A DNA stretch of 64,000 nucleotides from Duganella sp. 1411 (GTDB taxonomy: Bacteria; Pseudomonadota; Gammaproteobacteria; Burkholderiales; Burkholderiaceae_D): NCBI RefSeq assembly GCF_017833525.1, contig NZ_JAFICD010000001.1, forward strand, positions 558,001 to 622,000. The letters run 5' to 3'. Under the pieces are notes generated by a model, which was not told the DNA's origin, made no database searches, and was given only the letters and a program-made list of their open reading frames with translations. Shown in pieces: positions 27,201 through 35,043 of this stretch (its first letter is position 1; every line of letters starts with the position of its first letter). The translations under genes were made by a program, and so were the position numbers.

Positions 27201-28363
27201 TGTGCCTGCAGGTTGCGCTGCGGCCGCAGCTCGCCGATCAGCTTCTCGAACGGCAGCTCCTGGTGCCGCAACGCCGCCAGCGTGGTGGCCTGGACCTGGC
27301 CCAGGAACGCCCGGACGCTGTCGTCGCCGTCGGCCCGCACGCGGATCGCCAGTGTGTTGATAAACAATCCCATGACGCCCTGCGTCTCGGCGCGGTCGCG
27401 GTTGGCCGTAGAGGTGCCGATGACCAGATCGTCCTGGCCCGTGTAGCGGTACAACAGCAGCAGCCAGGCACCCATCAGCACATGGAACAGGCCAAGCCGC
27501 TGCTGCCGGGCGAAGCGCCGCAACGCCTCGCTCAAGCCATCCGGCAGCGTGACCGAGTGCAGCGCGCCTTCGTGCCTTGGCGCCGTTCCGCGCGGACGGT
27601 CGGTCGGCAGCGCTAGCGGCGGCGCTTCCGGCAGCAGCCGCTCCCGCCAGTAGGCCAGTTGCCCAGCGTAGGACGGGCCGCGCAGCCAGTCCTGCTCCCA
27701 CTGCACGTGGTCGATGTACTGGAATGGCGGCAACGCCGGCATGGCGCCGCCCTGCTCGAGCGCGTCGTAGATGGCCGACAGCTCGCGCGCGAACAAGGCG
27801 TTCGACCAGCCGTCGGAGACGATATGGTGCGTCGTCACCAGCAGCATGTATTCAAGATCGTCCAGTTGCAGGATGCGCAAGGCAAGCAACGGTCCGTTTT
27901 GCAGATCGAAGGCCTGGCGGCCCTCCTCGGCGGCGATGCGCAGCGCTGCGGCCTCGCGCTCCGCCGGCGCCAGCGCGCGCAGGTCCTGCCACGCGCGGCG
28001 CGGTGTCAGCTCGGCGTGGACGCGTTGAAAAGGCCGCCCGCCGATGTCGTGGAACGTCGTGCGCAGGATGTCGTGGCGGCGCGCGACCTCCTCGACGCCG
28101 CCAAACATCCGGTCGCGGTCCAGCGGGCGCCGGCAGCGCACCCGCATCGCGCCGGGGTTGTTGGCGGCGCGCGATTCCGGATTGAGCTGGCACAGAAACC
28201 ACATCCGTTCCTGCGCGCTCGATAGCGGATACTCGCCGTTGACGTTGCGTGGCATCGTCGCCGGCGCCTTGGGCTTGGTGCCGGGCCGCTCCAGCCGCCG
28301 CACCAGCGTTTTGATCTGATCGCTCGACAGGCGCGCCAGCCGTTGTTCGAGTTCTGTGCTCAT
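24281..28363 (-). CDS. NRPS module C-A-T-TE (termination module)
   Basis: A 1360-residue synthetase. Domains: condensation (about 45-460, HHIVSDG near 179), adenylation (about 490-990; TSGTSGAPKG near 648, GHYGPTETT, YRSGDIGKYR, ANGKIDY), thiolation (Ser in GGHSLLAV near 1040) and thioesterase (about 1090-1340, nucleophile GWSMG near 1167). Aligned by eye to GrsA, the binding-pocket Asp that holds an alpha-amino group is replaced (FAADLG), so the substrate may not be an ordinary alpha-amino acid. The TE makes this the release module. Its start lies 15 bp after the enoyl reductase stop and its end overlaps the O-methyltransferase. Confidence 0.93.
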   Translation of the reverse strand: MSTELEQRLARLSSDQIKTLVRRLERPGTKPKAPATMPRNVNGEYPLSSAQERMWFLCQLNPESRAANNPGAMRVRCRRPLDRDRMFGGVEEVARRHDILRTTFHDIGGRPFQRVHAELTPRRAWQDLRALAPAEREAAALRIAAEEGRQAFDLQNGPLLALRILQLDDLEYMLLVTTHHIVSDGWSNALFARELSAIYDALEQGGAMPALPPFQYIDHVQWEQDWLRGPSYAGQLAYWRERLLPEAPPLALPTDRPRGTAPRHEGALHSVTLPDGLSEALRRFARQQRLGLFHVLMGAWLLLLYRYTGQDDLVIGTSTANRDRAETQGVMGLFINTLAIRVRADGDDSVRAFLGQVQATTLAALRHQELPFEKLIGELRPQRNLQAHPLFQVMYVHQNVPSLYEVPGMTLELLKIDYQTTKFDLNLWSEEVNGQLVFTLYYASALFDAATIARMLGHYRTTLENMVAAPDAAIGRLRYFDDEVRHAPQCAPPRDSVHRRFEARTLLDAGRVAVEGGDERLTYAELNARANRLARHLRALGAAPDRPVALLLERGPNAVVSMLAVMKAGAGYLALDHDYPARKLAAVLADAGATILVTESRQRDLVDALELTPRAVYLDQADAELSRHAADNLDVQVPADSLAYLMYTSGTSGAPKGVAVEHRHLLSYCDAVWPQMGLAAGDRCATVSSFAADLGNTMIFPALLNGASVVVVDAALATDAVGLAAFFAATPVQALKIVPSHLLALLSARDAAHVLPQRCLVLGGEACPVELVEQVRALAPDCALLGHYGPTETTIGVMTYPVPPMSALAGRQLPLGFPLAGTRIYLLDAALEPVATGVEGEIYIGGNNVARGYWNRPELTAQRFIPNPFVPGDRLYRSGDIGKYRADGTLEFIGRRDGQIKLRGFRIEPGEIEAALTAHPAVAQAVARAPVADDASGQLAAFVHLRAGTEATPADIKTFVAQRLPPQMVPATIVVLDQIPLTANGKIDYARLMAPSPSSRTVAARPPRDDCEAALLRIWRELTGVEAIGVQDNFFDVGGHSLLAVQLMARVYDAWGVRLPLANLFTHGSVEQMAALLRASGAPIAQTPLVTIQPLGTRTPLLLCHPAGGDVLCYMPLSRALGSDFPLIAAQATTARGEASIAGLARVYADAAFTAFGSGAPVLGGWSMGALVAFEMAQIYRRERGIAPTVIILDQPAPGQHSEQAMDDIQRLLLFAQKAAMFAGRDFELSEATLRDADDQQRTTQFFSLFKAHQLIPEGTDVRQFRGYLDTMLLHNRIALDYRPQVYAGKVLLLRAQYAMPVGAKKSRAADLGWQQYAAQPVEVVAVPGDHVTMMRPPHVNVLAASLAAYLPQNGDRTHG

Positions 28364-28378
28364 CGTTTGGCTTCCCGG

Positions 28379-29512
28379 TTAGTCATAACGCAGCACCAGC
28401 TTGCCCATGTGGGTGCCGCGCGACATCGCCGTCAGCGCCTGTCCCAGCTCGGCCACCGGCCAGGCCCGCCACTCGACCGGCGAAAAGTCACCCCGGTCCA
28501 GGTGTCCGGCGATCTCCCGCAGCAGTTGGTTCAGGCGGCGCGGCCGCGCCACGAACAACGCCAGGTCGATGGCGGCAAAGGTCAGGCCCTTCTTGAACGG
28601 TGCCAGCGGCATCGGCGCGTCGTTGAACACGGCCTGCTTCTCGATCTGCAGGAAGCGGCCGAACCAGCCCAGGCAATCGAGTCCCGCCGCCAGCGCGGCG
28701 CCGGGCAGCGTGTTGAGGACCACGTCCACGCCCTCGCCGCCGGTACGCTCGGCGATCTGGCCGGCGAACGCCAGCGAGCGCGAATCCATCGGCGCCTCGA
28801 TCCCCATCGCCTCCAGCCGGCGGCGTTTTTCCTCGCTGCCGGCGGTGGCGAGGATGCGCGCGCCCAGCCAGCGCGCGACCTGGATCGCCGCCATGCCGAC
28901 GCCGCCGGTGGCCGAGTGGATCAGCACCCGCTCGCCCGCCTGCAGCCGCGCCACCTCGTGCAGCGCGTGGTAGCTGGTCAGGAACACCGTCGGTACGCCG
29001 GCCGCCGCCTCGAAGCTAAGATTGGAGGGAATGGGCGCCGCCTGCAGCGCCGAGACGTTTTGCAGCGACGCCAGGTGCATGCCGTCGACGATGCGGCCGT
29101 CGCGGTCGAAGTGGCCGGCCGACAGCGCCATGACGCGGTCGCCGGGCGCGAACCCGGTGACGCCCTCGCCGACGGCGGCCACCTCGCCGGCGTAGTCCGA
29201 GCCCATCACCGACGGTACGCCCGGCGTCGGCGGATAGCTGCCCATGGCGATCATCAGGTCGCGAAAATTAAGGCTCAATGCCCGCACCCGGATCTGGATC
29301 TGGCCCGGTCCCGGCGCCGTGCCGGCCCAGGGCACGAAGCGGATGCCGGCAAAATTGCCAGGCGCCGCCAGCGCGCAGTGGAAGTTGGCGCCCGGCGGCG
29401 GCCCGCCCGCTTCGGCGACCGGCGCGCGGGCGCGCGCCAGCCGGTTGGCGAGCAGCGCGCGCTGTTCCGGCGACAAGCTGGCGAGCGGTCCCGGTGGCGA
29501 CCCCACGCTCAC
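28379..29512 (-). CDS. stand-alone enoyl reductase (zinc-less MDR family)
   Basis: A 377-residue medium-chain dehydrogenase/reductase. The start is taken as GTG 29512, overlapping the PKS stop (GTGA); the frame is open further into the PKS gene but is antisense-like noise there. Motifs match PKS enoyl-reductase domains: SLNFRDLMIAMG, GSDYAGEVAAVG, GVPTVFLTSYHAL, NADPH loop HSATGGVGMAAIQ and LNTLPG. It most likely acts in trans, reducing the enoyl intermediate made by the KR and DH domains of the PKS, whose own protein has no ER. Translational coupling to the PKS supports this. Confidence 0.87.
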   Translation of the reverse strand: MSVGSPPGPLASLSPEQRALLANRLARARAPVAEAGGPPPGANFHCALAAPGNFAGIRFVPWAGTAPGPGQIQIRVRALSLNFRDLMIAMGSYPPTPGVPSVMGSDYAGEVAAVGEGVTGFAPGDRVMALSAGHFDRDGRIVDGMHLASLQNVSALQAAPIPSNLSFEAAAGVPTVFLTSYHALHEVARLQAGERVLIHSATGGVGMAAIQVARWLGARILATAGSEEKRRRLEAMGIEAPMDSRSLAFAGQIAERTGGEGVDVVLNTLPGAALAAGLDCLGWFGRFLQIEKQAVFNDAPMPLAPFKKGLTFAAIDLALFVARPRRLNQLLREIAGHLDRGDFSPVEWRAWPVAELGQALTAMSRGTHMGKLVLRYD

Positions 29513-32500
29513 GCCTCCAGCCCCGCGAGCAGGCCTTCCAGCGTACCCTCGTCGGTCAGCGACAGCAGCGCCGCGACGATGGCGTCGGCCAAGCCGCGCA
29601 CCGTCGGATTTTGATAGAAGACGGCGATCGGCAGGTCGATCTGGAAGGACTGCGCGGTGTGGGCCACCGTCTGCACGGCCAGCAGCGAATTGCCGCCCAA
29701 TTCGTTGAAGTTGTCGTTCACGCCTATCGGTCCTATGCCCAGCACTCCGCTCCATATCTCGCAGACCGCCTGCTCGATGTCATTGGTCGCGGCCACGTAG
29801 GGCGTCGACAACGGCGGCCGCGCGTGGGTGGCGGGGGCGTCCTGCCGCTCCGCCTCGGCCTTGGCGCCGCCGGCGACCGGCTTGCCCTCCTCGATCAGCG
29901 CCTCCAGGTTGCTGCTGCAAACGATCACCTGCGGCAGATGGCGCGCGGCCAGTATGCGCTCGAGCGCGTCGCGCCCTTCCTGCGGCAGGATGTCCTTGCT
30001 GTCGGCCGCCGGCGCGGGCGCCGGTGTAAGCGCCGCCGGGCGTGACGCGCCGGCCGGCGCCGCAGCCGATGCGTTCTTCAGCGTGTAGCGCTCCAGCTGC
30101 GCCAGTAATTGACCGTCGCCGTCGTACAGCGCCACGTCCAGCGTCAGCGTGGCGTCGCCCGGCTGGTAGGCGTCGTGCAGGCGGATGTGGCTCCACACCT
30201 TCGCTGGCAGCGGGCGATACAGGCTGACGCGCTTGTAGGCCATCGGCAGGTATAGCTGGTCGGTCAGCCGGTGCACCGCCCCCGCCAGCGCGACGTCGGC
30301 CAGCGCCGGGTGGAACGGATGCGCGTCCACCTCGTCGGCGTAGCGCGCCGGCACGCTCAACGACGCCAGCCATTCGTCGGGGCCGACATGGGTCTCGCGC
30401 AGCGCGTCCCAGCGCTCGCCCAAGGTCAGCGCCGGCGTGCCGTCGGCGCGCTCGATGGATCGCGCCCAGCCGCGCTGGTCGACCTCGTCGGCGCAGCGCT
30501 GCCGCAGCTGCGATAGTTGGACCGCCTCCGCGCCGTTGCCGACGGCGCCGCCCAGCCGGATCTCGCCCATGAAGTGGTCCTGCCACGGGCCGTCCTCGGC
30601 GCCGGCCTGGCTTTTGAAGACGAAGGCCAGGGCGTCATTGCGCGGCGCCAGCAGCAGGCGCACCCGGCGCGGCGCGCCCGGCTCGAAGGCCAACGGCGCC
30701 ATGAAGTACAGGTTCTCCAGCACCGGCCCGTCGGCGTCGCCCTGTTCCCGTGCATAGCGGTAGAGCAGCTCCAGGAAGCCGGTTCCCACCAGCGTCGGCA
30801 TGCCGAACACCTTGTGCTGGTTAATCACCCAGTCCTGCTCGGGGTCGAGCAGCACGTCGTACACCTGCTGGCCGTCCTGCTGCGCGGCCAATTGCAGCCA
30901 GGAGCCGCCCGGTTGGCGCGCCGCCACGCGCTTGGGCGACCGCGCCGCCTTGCCGTCGCTCCAGCGCGCAGCCATGCCGAAGCCGGTCCAGGCGCCCCAG
31001 TTGACGGCGGTGATCCTGCCGGGCTGGCGCTGGTTGCGGTAGTGCGCCAGCGCGTCCATGAAGTTGTTGGCGGCGCAGTAGTCTACCCGTCCGGCCTCGC
31101 CCAGCACCGAGGTGATCGACGAGAACAGCAGCATGAAGTCGAGCGGACGCCGGGCGAACAGGCGGTCCAGCACCAGCGTGCCCTCGACCTTGGCGCGCAG
31201 CACCGGCGCGGCCATCTCCCCGGTCTTGAGCGAGATGACGCCGCCGCCGGCGATGCCGGCCGAGTGGATCACGCCGTGGATGGCGCCATAGCGGTCTTCG
31301 ACCTTATCCACCAGCGCCGCCATGGCGTCGGCGTCGGCGCAGTCGCAGCCGGCCAATACCAGATTCGCGCCCTGGCGCTCCAGCGCCGCCAGCCCGCGCA
31401 GCTTGACCGAGGTCGGGTCGTCATCGGCATGGCGCTCAAGCCAGTCGTCCCAGTCGGCCCGCTCCGGCAACGCGCCGCGTCCCGTCAGCACCAGCGTGAC
31501 GCGTTCGGCCCCGCGGAAGATCTCGCCGGCGAAAAACAGCCCCAGGCCGCTGACGCCACCGGTGATGAGATACACGCCGCCCTCGCGCAGCCGCGTGCGC
31601 AAGCCATCGGCGGCGGGCGGCAGCGGCAGCGGGTCGAAGGCCTCCGTCCAGCGATGCGCGCCCCGGAAGGCGACCAGCGTATCGTCGTTGGCCAGCCGCG
31701 CCTCGGCGATCAGCTGCGCCGCCAGCGCCGGCACCTCGCCGGCCGACGTGGGCAGACGCAGGTCGACGAAGCGCGCGCGCACCGCCGGCAGCTCCTTGCC
31801 GACCACGCGGCACGGGCCGATCGCCAGCGCCTTGAGCGGGTGGCTGACCGCCTCGCCGGCGATGTCGAACACGCCGTTGGCGGCCACGATCAGGTGCAGG
31901 CCGCCCAGGATCGCATGGCTGGCGCAGGCCTGCTGCAAGTACAGCGGGCTGTAAAACGCCAGCGCGGTGGCGTCGGCCGGCTCGGACCAGGCGTCGGCCC
32001 GGCTGTCGGCACCCACGTTCCACAAATGCAGGATGCGCCCGGGCGTCATGGCGTCGGCCTTGAGCGCGCCGATCAGCCGCGTGTAATCGTCGGGCGACTG
32101 CGCCCGCACGGTGAAGTGGCGGGCGTCGGCGCGCTGGAACTCGGCGCCCTGGCGCACCATGACCACCGTCTCGCCGGCCTGCTCGAGCGTGGCGGCGATG
32201 GCCTCGGCCAGCCCGGCCTGGTCGTCGAACAGCAGCCAGTTGCCGGGCGCCTCCGATGCGGACGACGCCAGCAAAGCCGGCGCCAGCGTGCGCCGCCACG
32301 ACGGCACCGAGAACCAGCGGCCGACGTCGGCCTGCTTGCCGTCGTCGATCGCCGCCGCCGGCTCGCGGTTCCTGGACAGGTCGAGGGCGTAGCGCTGGCG
32401 CTCGAACGGATAGCCGGGCAGTGGCACCCGCGCCGGCTCGGCGTCGCCGTACCAGGTCGCCCAGGAGACGGCGCGGCCCAGGGTCCACAGCGTGCCGACG

Positions 32501-35028
32501 GCGTTGTTCAGATACGCGCGGTCGGAGCCGTTCTCGTTGGCGGCGCGCATCGAGCGCAGCGCCGCGTGGCCGTCGTTGGGCGTCAGGCACGGCTTGATCG
32601 CCGACAGCAGCGATTGTCCGGGGCCGCATTCGAGGAAGATGGTCGGCACGCCGCCGTCGATGCGGGTGCGCAGCGCGTCGGCGAAGCGCACCGTGCGCCG
32701 CACGTGGCGCACCCAGTAATCCGGGTCGGTGGCCTCTTCCGCCGTCAGCGCCACGCCGGTCACCGTCGAGATAATCGGCAGCGTGGGCGCGCGCAGCGTC
32801 AGCCCGGCGACGGTTTCGGCGAAGGCCGGCAAGGCCGCGTCCATCATCGACGAGTGGAAGGCGTGCGAGGTGTCGAGCCGTTTGGCGTAGACCTTGTCCG
32901 CCGCCAGCCGCGCCTCCAGTTGCGCCAGCGCCGCCGCCGGCCCGGCCACCACCGTCAGCTGCGGACCGTTGACGGCGGCCACCGACAACTCCGGCGTCAG
33001 CAACGCCAATACATCCGGCTCGGGCGCCAGCACGGCCAGCATCGCGCCGCCGGGCAGCGCCTGGATCAACTGGCCACGGCGGGCCACGGCGCGCAGCGCG
33101 TCCTCCAGCGAGAACACGCCGGCCAGGCAGGCGGCCACGTACTCGCCCACGCTATGGCCGATCAGCACATCGGGCGCGATGCCCTGCTCCATCCACCATT
33201 GGGCCATGGCGTAGCTGGTCACGAAGATGGCCGGCTGGGTGAACTCGGTGCGGTTCAGCGTCGCGGCGGCGGCGCGCGCGTAGTCGCCGCGCGCATACAT
33301 GATGTCGCGCAGGTCCACCTTCAGCAATGGCGCCAGCAGGTCGCAGCAGCGGTCGACCTCCGCGCGGAACACCGGCTCGCTCTGGTACAGCTCCAGCCCC
33401 ATGCCGGGGAACTGGTTGCCCTGGCCGGGGAACACGAACGCCAGCGGCCGCGCGGCGCCGTCGCACGCGGTCTGCGGGCCCGGTTGCGCCAGCGCCGCCA
33501 GCAGGTCGTCGCGGCCGCTGAACGCGAGCGCGCGGCGCTGGCCGAAGTGGCGCCGGCCCACCTGGCAGGTGTAGGCCGCGTCATGGACGTTGATCTCCGG
33601 ATGGCGCTCCAGGTGCGACCGCAGGCGCCCGGTGGCCGCGTCCAGCGCGGCCGGCGTGCGCGCCGACAGCAACAGCACGTTGTCCGGCCGGCGCCCGGCC
33701 GAGGCCCGCCGAACCGGCGGCTCCTGCAGGATGGCGCAGGCGTTGGTGCCGCCCACGCCGAAGGAGTTGATCAGCGCGCGCAGCGGGCCGGCGTCGCGCG
33801 CCAGCGCCAGGCGCGCCGTGTTGACGAAGAACGGACTGGCGCCGAAATCGATCTTCGGGTTCGGCGTGGCGTAGTTGAGCGAGGCCGGCAAGGTGCGGTG
33901 CTTGAGCGCAAGCGCCACCTTGATCAGGCTCGCGGCGCCGGAGGCGACGTCGGTGTGGCCGATGTTGCCCTTGACGGAACCGAGCGCGCAATACTGCCGC
34001 TCGCCCGTGTAGCCGCGGAAGGCCTGCGACAACGAGGCCACCTCGATCGGGTCGCCCATCGCCGTGGCGGTGCCGTGCGCCTCGACAAAGCTCAGCGTGC
34101 GCGCCGACACGCCGGCCCGCTCCATCGCCTCGATCGCCACCTCGACCTGGCCGTTGACGCTGGGCGCGGTGAAGCCGACCTTGTCGTTGCCGTCGTTGTT
34201 GACGGCGCCGTCGAGGATCACCGCGTACACGTGGTCGCGGTCGCGCTGGGCGTCGTCCAGGCGCTTGAGCAGCAGCACGCCGGCGCCGCGGCTGAACACC
34301 GTGCCGTGGGCGGCGGCGTCGAACGGCCGGCAATGGCCGTCGGGCGACTCCATGCCGCCGTCCTGGTACAGATAGCCCTTGTGCTCGGGCGTTTCGACCG
34401 TCACGCCGCCCACCAGCGCCATGTCGCACTGGTGCGCCAGCAGGCTGTTCATGCCCAGCATGGTCGCCACCAGCGAGGTCGAACAGGCGCTCTGCACGTT
34501 CACACTGGGGCCGGTGAGATTGAGCTTGTACGACACGCGCGTGGTCAGGTAATCCTTGTCGTTGCTGGTGACCACCGCCGCCGGACTGGAGTATTTTTTG
34601 ACGTCGGGATGGCGGTCGGTCTCGCCCAGGTGCCAGTTGGTGCCGTTGCCGCCGAAGACGGCGATGCGCTCCTTGGCCTGCTGCGGATCGTAGCCGGCGT
34701 CCTCCAGCGCGTGCCACGCGCACTCGAGGAACACGCGGTGCTGGGGATCGAGCAGCTCGGCCTCGCGCGGGGTGAAGCCGAAGAAGGCGGCGTCGAACTG
34801 GTCGGCGCCGTCGATGATGCCGCGCGACCTGACGTAATGCGGCGAGCGCACCAGCTCGGGCGCCACGCCGGCCGCCAGCAGCTGCTCGTCGGTGAAGGTG
34901 GTCAGCGACTCGACGCCGTCGAGCAGATTGCGCCAGTATTGCTCGGTGTCGGCCGCGCCCGGGAGACGGCAAGCCATGCCGATGATGGCGATATGGTTGG
35001 CTGGATTGGTGCGTTCGGTCGTGGTCAT
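29509..35028 (-). CDS. type I PKS module KS-AT-KR-DH-ACP
   Basis: A 1839-residue synthase from ATG 35028 (AAGGTG six bases upstream; GTG 35037 lies within that site). KS (about 10-430): QSACSTSL Cys near 180, EAHGTAT and KGNIGHTD histidines. AT (about 525-830): GHSVGE near 624 and HAFHSS near 722, the malonyl-CoA signature. A structural KR half (about 860-1130) precedes the catalytic KR with TGGVSGLG near 1153 and a Ser-Tyr-Asn set (FSS, VDYCAANN). A hot-dog DH follows: H in INQHKVFGMP near 1405, D in HPALADVALAG near 1580. ACP Ser is in GGNSLL near 1779. The KR-before-DH order is unusual for a modular PKS, and the DH N-motif has Val where Pro is usual. Adds one malonyl-derived unit. Confidence 0.92.
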   Translation of the reverse strand: MTTTERTNPANHIAIIGMACRLPGAADTEQYWRNLLDGVESLTTFTDEQLLAAGVAPELVRSPHYVRSRGIIDGADQFDAAFFGFTPREAELLDPQHRVFLECAWHALEDAGYDPQQAKERIAVFGGNGTNWHLGETDRHPDVKKYSSPAAVVTSNDKDYLTTRVSYKLNLTGPSVNVQSACSTSLVATMLGMNSLLAHQCDMALVGGVTVETPEHKGYLYQDGGMESPDGHCRPFDAAAHGTVFSRGAGVLLLKRLDDAQRDRDHVYAVILDGAVNNDGNDKVGFTAPSVNGQVEVAIEAMERAGVSARTLSFVEAHGTATAMGDPIEVASLSQAFRGYTGERQYCALGSVKGNIGHTDVASGAASLIKVALALKHRTLPASLNYATPNPKIDFGASPFFVNTARLALARDAGPLRALINSFGVGGTNACAILQEPPVRRASAGRRPDNVLLLSARTPAALDAATGRLRSHLERHPEINVHDAAYTCQVGRRHFGQRRALAFSGRDDLLAALAQPGPQTACDGAARPLAFVFPGQGNQFPGMGLELYQSEPVFRAEVDRCCDLLAPLLKVDLRDIMYARGDYARAAAATLNRTEFTQPAIFVTSYAMAQWWMEQGIAPDVLIGHSVGEYVAACLAGVFSLEDALRAVARRGQLIQALPGGAMLAVLAPEPDVLALLTPELSVAAVNGPQLTVVAGPAAALAQLEARLAADKVYAKRLDTSHAFHSSMMDAALPAFAETVAGLTLRAPTLPIISTVTGVALTAEEATDPDYWVRHVRRTVRFADALRTRIDGGVPTIFLECGPGQSLLSAIKPCLTPNDGHAALRSMRAANENGSDRAYLNNAVGTLWTLGRAVSWATWYGDAEPARVPLPGYPFERQRYALDLSRNREPAAAIDDGKQADVGRWFSVPSWRRTLAPALLASSASEAPGNWLLFDDQAGLAEAIAATLEQAGETVVMVRQGAEFQRADARHFTVRAQSPDDYTRLIGALKADAMTPGRILHLWNVGADSRADAWSEPADATALAFYSPLYLQQACASHAILGGLHLIVAANGVFDIAGEAVSHPLKALAIGPCRVVGKELPAVRARFVDLRLPTSAGEVPALAAQLIAEARLANDDTLVAFRGAHRWTEAFDPLPLPPAADGLRTRLREGGVYLITGGVSGLGLFFAGEIFRGAERVTLVLTGRGALPERADWDDWLERHADDDPTSVKLRGLAALERQGANLVLAGCDCADADAMAALVDKVEDRYGAIHGVIHSAGIAGGGVISLKTGEMAAPVLRAKVEGTLVLDRLFARRPLDFMLLFSSITSVLGEAGRVDYCAANNFMDALAHYRNQRQPGRITAVNWGAWTGFGMAARWSDGKAARSPKRVAARQPGGSWLQLAAQQDGQQVYDVLLDPEQDWVINQHKVFGMPTLVGTGFLELLYRYAREQGDADGPVLENLYFMAPLAFEPGAPRRVRLLLAPRNDALAFVFKSQAGAEDGPWQDHFMGEIRLGGAVGNGAEAVQLSQLRQRCADEVDQRGWARSIERADGTPALTLGERWDALRETHVGPDEWLASLSVPARYADEVDAHPFHPALADVALAGAVHRLTDQLYLPMAYKRVSLYRPLPAKVWSHIRLHDAYQPGDATLTLDVALYDGDGQLLAQLERYTLKNASAAAPAGASRPAALTPAPAPAADSKDILPQEGRDALERILAARHLPQVIVCSSNLEALIEEGKPVAGGAKAEAERQDAPATHARPPLSTPYVAATNDIEQAVCEIWSGVLGIGPIGVNDNFNELGGNSLLAVQTVAHTAQSFQIDLPIAVFYQNPTVRGLADAIVAALLSLTDEGTLEGLLAGLEA

Positions 35029-35043
35029 GTTGGTCACCTTCGC

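Noticed and set aside
29513..29755. N-terminal extension of the enoyl reductase
   Set aside because: The extra 81 codons lie inside the PKS ACP region in another frame and do not resemble the family; GTG 29512 is coupled to the PKS stop.
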